A stretch of 64,000 bases of DNA from Pseudaeromonas sp963677375 (GCA_963677375.2 CAXXIF010000009.1:186001-250000), one strand, 5' to 3'. Counted from the stretch's first letter, positions 17,143 to 25,349 are shown. Program-made: numbers and translations. The notes: generated from the letters alone by a model not told the origin.

Positions 17143-17838
17143 ATGCGTAAAATTGGAGTTATGACGGCGGTGTTATTCGCCAGCGGTTTATATGCAACCC
17201 AGGCATCGGCATTTTGGTGGAATAATCAGGACTGGCAAGTCTCCGATGGTTGGCGCAATGGCGGCTCGGAATTTGATTGTACCTGGCGGGCGGCGAATAT
17301 CTGGACCGAATCGAATATGGCCATTTTACATGCCAAAACGGAAAGTGGCGCTAAATCCTGTGCGGAGATGCGCAGCTACAATTATACCCGTCGCGGCCGT
17401 TATGAAGTTCAGATGCAGGCCGGTGCGGTGCCAGGAACTATTAGCTCCTTCTTTACTTATGCCGGAGAGGCGAGCACCAGCAGCCACTATGAAGTGGATA
17501 TTGAACTGATGGGCGGAACTAATCTGCTGCATACCAACGTCTGGATCCAGGGTAAACAATTTCCGGTCGATATCGATATTGGCAAATATGGTATGGCGAT
17601 CTGGAACATGGAGCGTTACGCCTTCAATATTGATGAATATGGCGTGACCTGGCAGGTATTTAGTCGCACCGAGAATAAGTGGGTCACGGTGCGCCGGGAA
17701 AATCGCCCTGTGACCGGTTGGATGCAACTATTTGTGAATAACTGGATCAGTGCCAACAAGCAATTCCCACCTAGCTCTTATAATGGCCAGCCGGTCTATG
17801 CCAAGTACCAGTATGTGTCTGTTCAGCCTTGGGAATAA
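17143..17838 (+). CDS. GH16-family beta-glucanase (licheninase/laminarinase-like), exported
   Basis: The 231-residue protein has a signal peptide (MRKIGVMTAVLFASGLYATQASA, cleaved near residue 23) and one GH16 beta-jellyroll. The catalytic motif EVDIE lies at residues 117-121 (nucleophile Glu117, acid/base Glu121) in a context, HYEVDIELMG, resembling bacterial beta-1,3-1,4-glucanases. Length matches single-domain lichenases. ATG 17143 is chosen because AGAGGAG lies 11 bp upstream and a proper signal peptide follows. It is separately transcribed, between terminators at 16938 and 17856. Unlike its neighbours it shows no copy of the GAAATCGATTTC operator in its 180-bp upstream region. Substrate (mixed-linkage glucan or other) is inferred. 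Confidence 0.85.
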   Translation: MRKIGVMTAVLFASGLYATQASAFWWNNQDWQVSDGWRNGGSEFDCTWRAANIWTESNMAILHAKTESGAKSCAEMRSYNYTRRGRYEVQMQAGAVPGTISSFFTYAGEASTSSHYEVDIELMGGTNLLHTNVWIQGKQFPVDIDIGKYGMAIWNMERYAFNIDEYGVTWQVFSRTENKWVTVRRENRPVTGWMQLFVNNWISANKQFPPSSYNGQPVYAKYQYVSVQPWE

Positions 17839-17855
17839 TGGTTAGGTGATATCAG

Positions 17856-17882
17856 CGAGGGGCATTGAGTGCCCCTCGTTTT
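17856..17882 (+). terminator. Intrinsic terminator after the GH16 gene
   Basis: CGAGGGGCA/TGCCCCTCG stem (17856-17864, 17870-17878), 5-nt loop, four T. Confidence 0.88.
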
Positions 17883-17927
17883 GACGTTTGGTGTGGGCCG
17901 CAATGCGGCACCGGGGCAACCTAACGC

Positions 17928-18010
17928 CGAGACACGCCGTGAATCCATCCATGGAGGCTCGAAGGCATCATCCCTGATGCCTACGGTCGGCTTTCAGGTT
18001 ATCCCCGCCG
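17928..18010. repeat. REP-like intergenic palindromic sequence
   Basis: Dense short inverted repeats between two convergent transcripts: ATCCATCCATGGAG and GGCATCATCCCTGATGCC. The look (GTGAATCCATCC...GAGGCTCG) resembles the small non-coding palindromic repeats found after genes in Aeromonas and Pseudomonas. It appears once in this window, so its repeated nature is not demonstrated here. Confidence 0.35.
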
Positions 18011-18039
18011 CCCCATTCTCGCGCGCCTGGCATAAGCAC

Positions 18040-18876
18040 TTACTTCGTATAACCCTGGCTCAGGCGATCGATCAGCTGATGTGAAGTGAAAATCAGCAGA
18101 ATGATCAATGGCATGACGGCAATGGCAGCCCCAGCGCAGACCGCCCCCCAGGGCACGACGCCCACGCCTTGCAGGGCTCGTAAAGCCAAAGGCAGGGTGT
18201 AGCTCTCCATATCGCGTAATACGACCAGGGGGGCCATAAAATTATTCCAGGAGGCAATAAAAGTCAGCAGGGCCAGGGTGAATAATGCGGGTCTGATGAG
18301 CGGTAATACCATATAGCGATATAGGCCCCACTCGCTGCAGCCATCGAGGCGAGCCGCTTCAATGACCTCGTAGGGTACCGCTTGCTCGATATACTGGCGC
18401 ATTAAAAATACCCCGAATGCACCACAGGCCGCGGGAATATACAGCGCCTTGGGCTCGTTGATCCAACCGAACATGGCAATCATCAAGGCATTGGGGATCA
18501 TATTTAAAAAACCGGGCAACAGCATGGTGCCGAGCACCAGATTAAATAGCAACTTCTTGCCTTTGAATTGATACAACGCAAAGGCGCACCCCGCCAGGGA
18601 GCAGAACAATAGATTCAACCCCGTGGTCATGGCGGCGATATAAAAACTATTCGACAGGTTATGCCAGAAATAGGGCAGTCTGTTTAATAGCTGGCTGATA
18701 TTTTCAGCCAACTGATCGCCAAACCACAGCGGTGGCGGCACAGCAAATATATGGGCTTCATCGTGGGTGGCAAATACCAGCATAAACCAGAACGGCAACA
18801 CCATCAGAATGGCACCAAATCCAATGATAGAAGTGAGCAACCAATGGGGTGATGAGCGCTGATGAATATGGCTCAT
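18040..18876 (-). CDS. Sugar ABC transporter permease (MalG-type)
   Basis: The 278-residue inner-membrane permease has six predicted membrane segments. The cytoplasmic EAA loop, EAARLDGCSEWGLYRYMVLP (about residues 177-196), docks to the ATPase. It belongs to the carbohydrate-uptake CUT1 family together with the MalF-type gene just upstream, whose stop overlaps this start by 4 bp. The three-gene unit (binding protein, MalF-like, MalG-like) faces leftward from an operator-like palindrome at 21102. The usual MalK/MsmK-type ATPase gene is absent, so an ATPase encoded elsewhere must energise it. Placement inside a beta-glucan locus suggests gluco- or xylo-oligosaccharides as substrate; this is inference. 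Confidence 0.92.
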   Translation of the reverse strand: MSHIHQRSSPHWLLTSIIGFGAILMVLPFWFMLVFATHDEAHIFAVPPPLWFGDQLAENISQLLNRLPYFWHNLSNSFYIAAMTTGLNLLFCSLAGCAFALYQFKGKKLLFNLVLGTMLLPGFLNMIPNALMIAMFGWINEPKALYIPAACGAFGVFLMRQYIEQAVPYEVIEAARLDGCSEWGLYRYMVLPLIRPALFTLALLTFIASWNNFMAPLVVLRDMESYTLPLALRALQGVGVVPWGAVCAGAAIAVMPLIILLIFTSHQLIDRLSQGYTK

Positions 18877-19823
18877 AAGTGCTCTTTCTGGTTAATTCGG
18901 CGCCCTAAACTGCAGAGTGCCAACAGAATGATAAATAACAACCAGGCGATGGCCGATGCGGTGGCGAAATCTCCTTCGGCAAATGCCGTGGCATATAAGT
19001 ACATGGCCATGGTTTGTCCGGCCTGACCGGAACCGCCGGTCCCGGCGGTGAGGATAAATGGCTCTTCGAATAACTGCATATTGCCAATTAAACTCAGCGT
19101 CAATGCCAATAGTATCATCGGCCTGAGCATCGGTAACGTGACATGGCGTAGCTGTTGCCAAAATCCGGCGCCTTCCAGATAGGCGGCGTCAAATAGTTCT
19201 TCTGGGATGGTTTTCATCGCCGAAAGATATAACAGCGTATTCCAGCCGACATAACGCCAGAACACCACCATAGCAATACTCCAGCGGATATGACTGGAAT
19301 CTTGCCAATCGATAGCCTGCTCTGGGAGTAACCATCCCAAAGGCTGAATATCAAAGATGACCCAATCATGCAGCCCAGAAATAACCTGATTTAACACGCC
19401 AAAATCACGGGAAAATAGAGAGCTGAACACCAAGGAAATAGCCACCGAGGAGGTGATAAAGGGCAAGAAATAGAAGCAAAATAGGAAATGACGCGTGCGA
19501 TTGGATAAGCGAAACAGCAGGGTAGCCAGAGGCAGTGCGATCAGGTGCTGGGGCACTCCAGATACGATGGCGAGCCATAGCGTGGTATAGAGAGCGCGGT
19601 AAAACCACTCATCGGTCAATACATTGGTATAGTTGGCAAGCCCCTGCCACTCCATATCCCACAGCGATGAGCTCAAGTCCCAAGCATGCAGTGAAATCCA
19701 CGCTGAAAATAGTATCGGGTACAATCCGAATACCAAAAATATAATAAAAAATGGCGACAGGTAGAGATAAGGAATCCATCGTTTGTTGAGGATTGTCGAA
19801 TATTTTTTCCAAGCGTTCTGCAT
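18873..19823 (-). CDS. Sugar ABC transporter permease (MalF-type)
   Basis: The 316-residue CUT1-family permease has six membrane segments (first at about 19-40, IPYLYLSPFFIIFLVFGLYP, the standard start of this family after a short cytoplasmic tail). Its EAA-type loop is DAAYLEGAGFWQQLRHVTLP (about residues 208-227). It forms a heterodimer with the MalG-like protein; both genes overlap by 4 bp, and its start overlaps the stop of the binding-protein gene by 1 bp, pointing to tight translational coupling. The periplasmic P2 insertion of E. coli MalF is missing, as in most CUT1 systems. Confidence 0.92.
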   Translation of the reverse strand: MQNAWKKYSTILNKRWIPYLYLSPFFIIFLVFGLYPILFSAWISLHAWDLSSSLWDMEWQGLANYTNVLTDEWFYRALYTTLWLAIVSGVPQHLIALPLATLLFRLSNRTRHFLFCFYFLPFITSSVAISLVFSSLFSRDFGVLNQVISGLHDWVIFDIQPLGWLLPEQAIDWQDSSHIRWSIAMVVFWRYVGWNTLLYLSAMKTIPEELFDAAYLEGAGFWQQLRHVTLPMLRPMILLALTLSLIGNMQLFEEPFILTAGTGGSGQAGQTMAMYLYATAFAEGDFATASAIAWLLFIILLALCSLGRRINQKEHL

Positions 19824-21070
19824 CAGCGTCTTGCCTTGCGCTTGATTTGGCGCTCGGCATCTTCCAGCGCCACGTTGATATCTTTATTTTCTTCGAGTAC
19901 CAGATCCATCTGTTTGCGGATGATTTCGGCAGCCATGGCATCATGCTGATGCGGGATAATACTCGGCATCTTGTCAGCCGCTTCCTTCCAGATTAAGCGG
20001 GCTTGTTGTTGGCCAAGATAGTCGATGGGTTCTGCCATATGCGGGGTGTGCTGGGCACTCAGCAGGGCGGGAAATGCATCCAGTTTTTTAAAGGCGTCCA
20101 GCTGCATGTCGGTATCCAGCGTCATAAAGCGAATGAAGTCCCAGGCTTCAGGTTTATGCGCCGCAGCTTTGGGAATGGCATAAAAAGAGCCACCCCAACT
20201 AGCGTAGGCGTGAGCCGGTAACTGGCTGGCGCGCCATAGCCCTTTGCTTTCAGGCGCTATCCAACTAGCCAGATGCCCCGCAAACCAGGCACCCATCATC
20301 TGGGTGGCTATGTGACCACTGCGAATCGATTCGGCCCACTCATTACTCCAGATCTGCAATCGGGCATCCAGTCCCAACTCCCGGACCTGCTTGGCCAGGG
20401 TGAAGGCCCGGACAAAACGCTCGCTGCGCACCAGACTCTCGCCGGCCTGATTGAAATAGATCCCCTCACCCGGTTGGAGTCCGATGCGGATATAGATGTC
20501 TTTCAGGTCACTGGCATTGGCCACCAGGTAGATGGATTTTTGTTTGAGCCGGATACCGGCCTGAATAAAGCTGTCCCAAGAGGTGGTCATCTCATCGAGC
20601 GTGACACCGGCTTGCGCCAGCAGATCCTGGCGGTAAAACAGCGAGCCGGGGCCTATGTCGGCGGGCATGGCCATCAATTCCCCCTGCTCGTTCTGGGCTT
20701 GCGCCATGGTGTAGGGCACTAGCAACGGCTGATACTGCAGGGCGTTATAGGGCGGAGCACTCAAGACTTCGAGACCACCGGAATGGGCAAAACGGCCAAT
20801 AAAACCTTGCTCCAGGCCCATGATATCCGGCAAGCCGGCACCGGTGGCCAGAGCGCTCGTCATGGCATGGTGGTGATCGTAAAACGACAACGCCACCAGG
20901 CGAATGTTGATGTCAGGATGCAGTTTTTCATAACGAGGAATGGCGGCCCGAATGGCGGCATCAAAGTTCGGGTAGGAGGCGATCGTCAAGGTGGTGGCCT
21001 GTACCACCACGGGAACTAGATACGCCAATGCGATGCCCAGTAGCCCACAACATGCTGGTATGAATCTCAA
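19823..21070 (-). CDS. Periplasmic sugar-binding protein of ABC transporter (CUT1)
   Basis: The 415-residue extracellular solute-binding protein of family 1 has a signal peptide (cut near VVVQA, about residue 25). The mature protein starts TTLTIASYPNFDAAIRAA, typical of oligosaccharide-binding proteins, with MPADIGPGSLFYRQDLLAQAG (about residues 135-155) marking the central lobe. It begins the ABC operon. No lipobox is seen, so it is soluble in the periplasm. The substrate cannot be read from sequence; the locus suggests beta-linked gluco- or xylo-oligomers. The very hydrophilic C-terminal tail (about 380-415) is basic and may be disordered. Confidence 0.9.
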   Translation of the reverse strand: MRFIPACCGLLGIALAYLVPVVVQATTLTIASYPNFDAAIRAAIPRYEKLHPDINIRLVALSFYDHHHAMTSALATGAGLPDIMGLEQGFIGRFAHSGGLEVLSAPPYNALQYQPLLVPYTMAQAQNEQGELMAMPADIGPGSLFYRQDLLAQAGVTLDEMTTSWDSFIQAGIRLKQKSIYLVANASDLKDIYIRIGLQPGEGIYFNQAGESLVRSERFVRAFTLAKQVRELGLDARLQIWSNEWAESIRSGHIATQMMGAWFAGHLASWIAPESKGLWRASQLPAHAYASWGGSFYAIPKAAAHKPEAWDFIRFMTLDTDMQLDAFKKLDAFPALLSAQHTPHMAEPIDYLGQQQARLIWKEAADKMPSIIPHQHDAMAAEIIRKQMDLVLEENKDINVALEDAERQIKRKARR

Positions 21071-21101
21071 GCGAGCCCCCTGATTTTATTCGAAAAATAT
21101 T

Positions 21102-21113
21102 GAAAGCGGTTTC
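21102..21113. promoter_or_regulatory. Operator-like palindrome upstream of the ABC operon
   Basis: GAAAGCGGTTTC keeps the GAAA...TTTC arms but has a different centre (GCGG instead of TCGA). It lies 32 bp before the binding-protein start. It could be read by a different LacI-family member. Confidence 0.5.
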
Positions 21114-21308
21114 GTTGTCTTAATTGTTGCCCATCTTATAAATCATATCCATCAATAGACAAGTTGGATTCATCCACGCGGCGCCTGCGGGACTCTCTTT
21201 CCATATGACTGTGATGGGGCTCGCTGCTTGGCCCGGCGGATCCCTCTGCTCAGAAATCCGCTCGTCCGAGCGGTGTGCTATTCCCGCGGCATTTCGTTCT
21301 TATTTTGT

Positions 21309-21320
21309 GAAATCGATGCC
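21309..21320. promoter_or_regulatory. LacI-family operator, GAAATCGATGCC variant
   Basis: Identical to the site at 13239, including four bases upstream. Its centre is 316 bp (about 30 turns) from the perfect copy at 21625. Confidence 0.6.
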
Positions 21321-21573
21321 ATATTCGTCTGGGGCTTATCCAGCAGCCTTCCATGCCTGGATCACGAAGCGGGTCTTCGCCAGCGGCCGGTTCTGGTGAA
21401 TACCAACCACGAGGCTGCTGTTGCCAGTTCGAACCCATACTGAGAAATGAATTTTATCCATCTATATGAATATAAAGGTTTAATTTATTATGTGTTTGTC
21501 GGTGTCGATAGGGGCTGTCTGGCAATAGGGAAAGATAGTGGCAATGCACCGCATCAGGTTCTAGCGATGGTTT

Positions 21574-21589
21574 TGTGATTGTTAGCACG
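21574..21589. promoter_or_regulatory. Possible CRP site
   Basis: TGTGA-TTGTTA-GCACG: left half perfect, right half 3 of 5. It is centred 49 bp before the perfect operator, a different spacing from the two strong CRP-operator pairs. Confidence 0.4.
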
Positions 21590-21624
21590 AATCGCGATCA
21601 TTTCAATGGATAAACATTGCTTTG

Positions 21625-21636
21625 GAAATCGATTTC
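21625..21636. promoter_or_regulatory. LacI-family operator, perfect palindrome
   Basis: GAAATCGATTTC, 109 bp before the lipoprotein start codon. Its centre is 41 bp (about four turns) from the variant copy at 21666. Confidence 0.8.
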
Positions 21637-21665
21637 AAGAGAATCAGCTCACCATCGTTTTTCGT

Positions 21666-21677
21666 GGCATCGATTTC
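21666..21677. promoter_or_regulatory. LacI-family operator, GAAATCGATGCC variant (minus strand)
   Basis: Reads GAAATCGATGCC on the minus strand; 68 bp before the lipoprotein start codon. Confidence 0.65.
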
Positions 21678-21745
21678 AAGTTTGCAGTTTGAGATACGCC
21701 GCCCGCCGCGATGCGACAATTTTCCCATTGATTGGAGTGGTCAAT

Positions 21746-23020
21746 ATGAATGCAACAAAGAAAGGACTTTTGGCGTCACTGATCGCCGCAACCCTGCTGG
21801 GCGGGTGTGGCGGTGCAGAGGACATTCCGGCGAATAATGGCGGCGTAACACCGCCGGATAACGGCGGTGGCGATAGCTCCTTGCTGCTGTTCGGGGTTGG
21901 CACGACGGCCACCACTCCCCAAATTCAATCCGAGATGGATGGCTGGAATGTCCAGGCCGTCACAGCCACGCCGGTTGCGATGACCAGTATCAGTGCCGTT
22001 CTGATCAACAACGCCGGTAGCAATGACACCGCCGATGTTCAGGTCGCGGGTAATGGCGATGGCACTTTCATGCTCAAATCCGCTACCCCATTGAACCTGA
22101 GCCAGTACGCCTCCGGTTTTATTGAATTCCAGCTGCGCGCCAAGAGCGCGGTACCGCAAGTGCTGAATGCCTCTATCGACAACGAGTACCCCAATCGCAG
22201 CAGTCTGCCCATTGCCAGCGCCGTGATCGGTGACGGTAACTGGCAAACACTGACCCTGCCTATCCACTGTATGCAGCCATTCCCTGGCGCTACGGCCATC
22301 AATCTGGCCTCGGTTGGCACGCCATTTCATTTGGCGACCAACGAAGCCTTCGATTATGAAATCACCAATGTGAGCTACAAGCTGACCACCACCGCAACGC
22401 CGGTTGTTGATCCGGTGACCTGCGAAGCCGCGGGTGGCAACCCGGGCACGGGTGGTGATACCGGCTCCGGGGTGAATCAGGCACCCGCACTCGCCGCCGG
22501 CGATGCCGCTCTCTATTACTCCGGTGATAAGAGTCTGGCGACCGATCACAGCACCAGCTATCCGGTGAATGGTTTCGGCGGCACTCTGACCGATGCCGAT
22601 CAGGTGGTGAGTGAGGATTTTCCGGGCAATGGCGGCGTCTTTTTGGGAAGCGATAGCGCGAACAGCGATCTTTCGGCCTACCAGGCGGGTGCTATGACCC
22701 TGGATGTGAAAGTGGCCAGCTATGGCGCCTCTCCGAATATCCAGATCCGTATGGATGGTACTGCGGGCCCGGATTACGGCACCTTTTTCACCATGGATAG
22801 CAGCAAGGTTCCGGCTGATGACAGCTGGTATCGCTGCACCTTGCCGGTTGCTTCGCTGATCCCGGCGGCCAATACCAGCTCGGTGCAAAAAGCCCTGTAT
22901 ATGGCGGGTGCCTGGGATTCAATGGCGGGACTTAAATTCGCCTTCACCAACGTGGCTCTGAAATCTGTCATGCCATCGGATTTTGATGCCAACTCCCCTT
23001 GCCAAAAAATCGCCCTTTAA
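21746..23020 (+). CDS. Putative glycan-binding lipoprotein with two ExoP-like domains
   Basis: The 424-residue protein has no catalytic motif. A signal sequence ends in the lipobox LLGGC (Cys21), followed by a Gly/Pro/Asn-rich tether (about 25-50). Two galactose-binding-like beta-sandwich domains of the type found at the C-terminus of ExoP-like GH3 enzymes follow (about 50-195 and 215-424), joined by a Gly/Thr linker. Each contains the cue W-x-TLxLPxxC or WYRCTLPVASL, like the GH3 at 10208. ATG 21746 is chosen for its GGAGTGG site 6 bp upstream and for the signal peptide. It precedes the LamB-like porin by 58 bp in a probable operon. I infer a surface or periplasmic glycan-capture role, a possible functional analogue of Bacteroidetes SusE/F proteins; this is not established. 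Confidence 0.7.
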   Translation: MNATKKGLLASLIAATLLGGCGGAEDIPANNGGVTPPDNGGGDSSLLLFGVGTTATTPQIQSEMDGWNVQAVTATPVAMTSISAVLINNAGSNDTADVQVAGNGDGTFMLKSATPLNLSQYASGFIEFQLRAKSAVPQVLNASIDNEYPNRSSLPIASAVIGDGNWQTLTLPIHCMQPFPGATAINLASVGTPFHLATNEAFDYEITNVSYKLTTTATPVVDPVTCEAAGGNPGTGGDTGSGVNQAPALAAGDAALYYSGDKSLATDHSTSYPVNGFGGTLTDADQVVSEDFPGNGGVFLGSDSANSDLSAYQAGAMTLDVKVASYGASPNIQIRMDGTAGPDYGTFFTMDSSKVPADDSWYRCTLPVASLIPAANTSSVQKALYMAGAWDSMAGLKFAFTNVALKSVMPSDFDANSPCQKIAL

Positions 23021-23078
23021 ACCGAAACCGGCCATTGCATAGGGCCGAAAATAATATTGATATCTCGTGGAGTATAAA

Positions 23079-24368
23079 ATGAAATTGAAATCTGCAGCCT
23101 TATTAGTAGGTGCCTGCTGTGGCTTTGCATTGCCGATTATGGCGCAGGCCTCGGAAACCATTGGTTTTCACGGCTATATTCGCGCTGGCTCCCTGTTTGA
23201 TGCCAAGGATAATTTCTCCAAGGCCGGATATGCCTATGAAATGGATAAATCCATGGGCCGTCTGGGTGCCGAAGTGGATAATAGCTGGGAAGGGGGGCTG
23301 AATAAATTATGGGATCTGGGCAGCGGCAAAACTGTAAATATTCACTTCAAGGTGGAATCGGATGGTGATGGTTTGCAGACCCGAGCCGCACCCCGTGAAA
23401 CCGGTGTCTCTGAGACCTATGTGGAATTAGGCGGTATTACTCCGACGGGCACCATGTGGGGCGGTCTGCGTTATTACGATCGTGAAAACTATATTTGGAC
23501 CACAGATTATTTTTATACCGATTACTCTGGTACCGGCGTTGGTTTTAAAAATGTAGAAATGGCGGATGGCAAGTGGGATTTTGCCTATATCAACAGCAAT
23601 GACACCGACCATTCGGATCGCCCCGATGGCAGTGCTGCTACTATGCACACCCTCCACTCCAGTGCTTTATATGGTGCCTGGGATTTCGAAGTCGCGATGA
23701 AGCAGATGCCGAACAACGAGTTCGCCGGTGACAGCAAGCAATATGCGACCAAGGGGATTGAAGGGACCACTATCTATTCGCGTGAAGACTTCTTCTTTAT
23801 GCCGGGCGGTTTCTCCAAGTTTATCGCCCAAGCGGGTCGTGGTTTGGGTTCCGGAGATTTGCTGGGGGCGAATCTGACCAATACTTCTATGTACCGCAAG
23901 GGCTCCTTGTATCAGAAGACTCTGCAAGACAAGGCCGATGGCTATAAGCCGTATCAGTCCAAGGTGATGGACGGTGACCAGTCCTACCGGTTGTTTGCCT
24001 GGGGGGGCTGGTATGGTGCCAATCTACAACTGCTGCCAACCCTCTCTTATCAGTACAACGATTATGAACTGGGTGGCCATGACTCCTGGTATGCCGCCTC
24101 CCTACGCCCCGTGTTCCCGGTAAATGAATTCTTCTCGGTGCAAACCGAAGTGGGCTATGTCAAGAACAACCTTATCGTGGAGGGTGTTAACCGCGGCAGT
24201 CACTCCAGTAAGTTGAGCGTTGTTCCAACGTTTACCGTCAATACCGGGGTGGGTCCTTCACCTGAGATCCGCCTGCTGGCCACCTATGTGGATCGTAACT
24301 ACGAAGCGGCTTGGGAACATAGTCGTGAAGACTTCCTGGTTGGGTTGCAAGCGGATATGTGGTGGTAA
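23079..24368 (+). CDS. LamB/maltoporin-family outer-membrane porin
   Basis: The 429-residue LamB-type barrel has a signal peptide (cleaved near AQASE, about residue 25), then TIGFHGYIRAGSLFD, the typical first strand, alternating amphipathic strands with many aromatic residues, and a terminal Trp. The family forms trimers that pass oligosaccharides along a greasy slide. In this locus the cargo is probably beta-gluco-oligosaccharide rather than maltodextrin, because no alpha-glucan genes are present. ATG 23079 is used rather than GTG 23067: GGAG lies 7 bp upstream and the signal peptide starts there. It follows the lipoprotein and precedes a MalM-like gene, echoing the lamB-malM order in enterics. 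Confidence 0.9.
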   Translation: MKLKSAALLVGACCGFALPIMAQASETIGFHGYIRAGSLFDAKDNFSKAGYAYEMDKSMGRLGAEVDNSWEGGLNKLWDLGSGKTVNIHFKVESDGDGLQTRAAPRETGVSETYVELGGITPTGTMWGGLRYYDRENYIWTTDYFYTDYSGTGVGFKNVEMADGKWDFAYINSNDTDHSDRPDGSAATMHTLHSSALYGAWDFEVAMKQMPNNEFAGDSKQYATKGIEGTTIYSREDFFFMPGGFSKFIAQAGRGLGSGDLLGANLTNTSMYRKGSLYQKTLQDKADGYKPYQSKVMDGDQSYRLFAWGGWYGANLQLLPTLSYQYNDYELGGHDSWYAASLRPVFPVNEFFSVQTEVGYVKNNLIVEGVNRGSHSSKLSVVPTFTVNTGVGPSPEIRLLATYVDRNYEAAWEHSREDFLVGLQADMWW

Positions 24369-24410
24369 TTCGGTTGGGCAACCAATCTGCACGCTATTAT
24401 TCGTGATTCT

Positions 24411-24434
24411 CGGGCCCCTCTGGGGCCCGTATTT
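24411..24434 (+). terminator. Stem-loop between porin and MalM-like gene
   Basis: CGGGCCCC/GGGGCCCG 8-bp stem (24411-24418, 24422-24429) with a 3-nt loop, followed by TATTTT. It may act as a partial terminator reducing expression of the next gene. Confidence 0.6.
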
Positions 24435-24464
24435 TCTGAGAACACAGGTTCTGAGGAGACAGGT

Positions 24465-25349
24465 ATGACACAAGGTAAACAGAATTGGTTGTGGCTGGTC
24501 GGTTTACTGGCCACCGGTTGTTCCAGCATCGATTCACCCCACGCTCTGACGGCGCCATCAACAGTCAGTACGTTTCAACAGCAGGCCCAGGTGAATAGAC
24601 AGCAATTGGCGCAGACGCCAGCTATTGAAAAATTTCAAGGCCTAACGTTCCAGCCGCTGGGTGACGTCAATACATGGGTGCAAATTGGCTCCAGCAATCA
24701 GGTGTTTTCATTTGATACGGGTAAAAGCTATGTCGCGGCATTTACGTTACCCACCATGGCGCAGGCCACTCGGGTCAAACTAACGGTGCCGATTGATTTC
24801 ACTCTGTTTCTGCCGAGCGTCATGATCCTGGACGAACACTATACCCAGCTGCAGCTGATCCCGGGTTCCAGCTTCACTTATGGGGGCGGCTCCTTGCTGA
24901 CGGGACAAAATCTGGAAGGAGAATTCATCATTCCGGCATCCTCGGGAACCTCGCGGGCCACCTATATGCTGCTGTTTACCACCACCGAGGACATGCAAGG
25001 CTCGACCAAGCTGAGTGCCGAGGCATTGCAGCGGGCCATGGAGTACGATCGCGCCACCGATGTTGCGCGTCTACGGCATGCGGAAGTCCCCCATGCCGCA
25101 ACCGGACGTCTGTATCTAGCGCTCGAGGCACAAACCTCCGCGCTTGCGGCTCCTGCCGAGCCGAGTTTCGAACCGGCTATTGCCGCGGCCCAGGCCCAGG
25201 CCAAACCGCTGAGCGAATTGGAGTACTATCAACGCATTCGTAGCGCTGTGGCCAACCATGATTATGAACAGGCCATTGGCTGGGTTAAGGCTGCCGAAAA
25301 AGCCGGTTTCACCCAGGCGCGAGGGGTGTTTTTTGCGGCACAACCCTAG
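24465..25349 (+). CDS. MalM-family periplasmic lipoprotein
   Basis: The 294-residue protein resembles the maltose-operon protein MalM: a signal peptide with lipobox LATGC (Cys19), a domain starting near FQGLTFQPLGDVNTWVQIG, and a segment SRATYMLLFTTTEDMQGST typical of the family. A C-terminal part with alpha-helical repeats (ELEYYQRIRSAVANHDYEQAI) is also present. MalM function is not well established; it associates with LamB-linked sugar uptake. Its position directly behind a lamB-like gene in a non-maltose locus is the noteworthy point. AGGAGACAGGT precedes the ATG. Confidence 0.82.
   Translation: MTQGKQNWLWLVGLLATGCSSIDSPHALTAPSTVSTFQQQAQVNRQQLAQTPAIEKFQGLTFQPLGDVNTWVQIGSSNQVFSFDTGKSYVAAFTLPTMAQATRVKLTVPIDFTLFLPSVMILDEHYTQLQLIPGSSFTYGGGSLLTGQNLEGEFIIPASSGTSRATYMLLFTTTEDMQGSTKLSAEALQRAMEYDRATDVARLRHAEVPHAATGRLYLALEAQTSALAAPAEPSFEPAIAAAQAQAKPLSELEYYQRIRSAVANHDYEQAIGWVKAAEKAGFTQARGVFFAAQP

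Larger units (their letters stand above)
21071..21745. other. Shared control region between the ABC operon and the glycan-binding lipoprotein gene
   Basis: This 675-bp stretch holds no credible gene. It carries operator-like palindromes at 21102, 21309, 21625 and 21666 and a weaker CRP-like site at 21574. No good -10 box was found for either direction. The segment 21180-21430 otherwise shows nothing I can assign. Confidence 0.6.
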
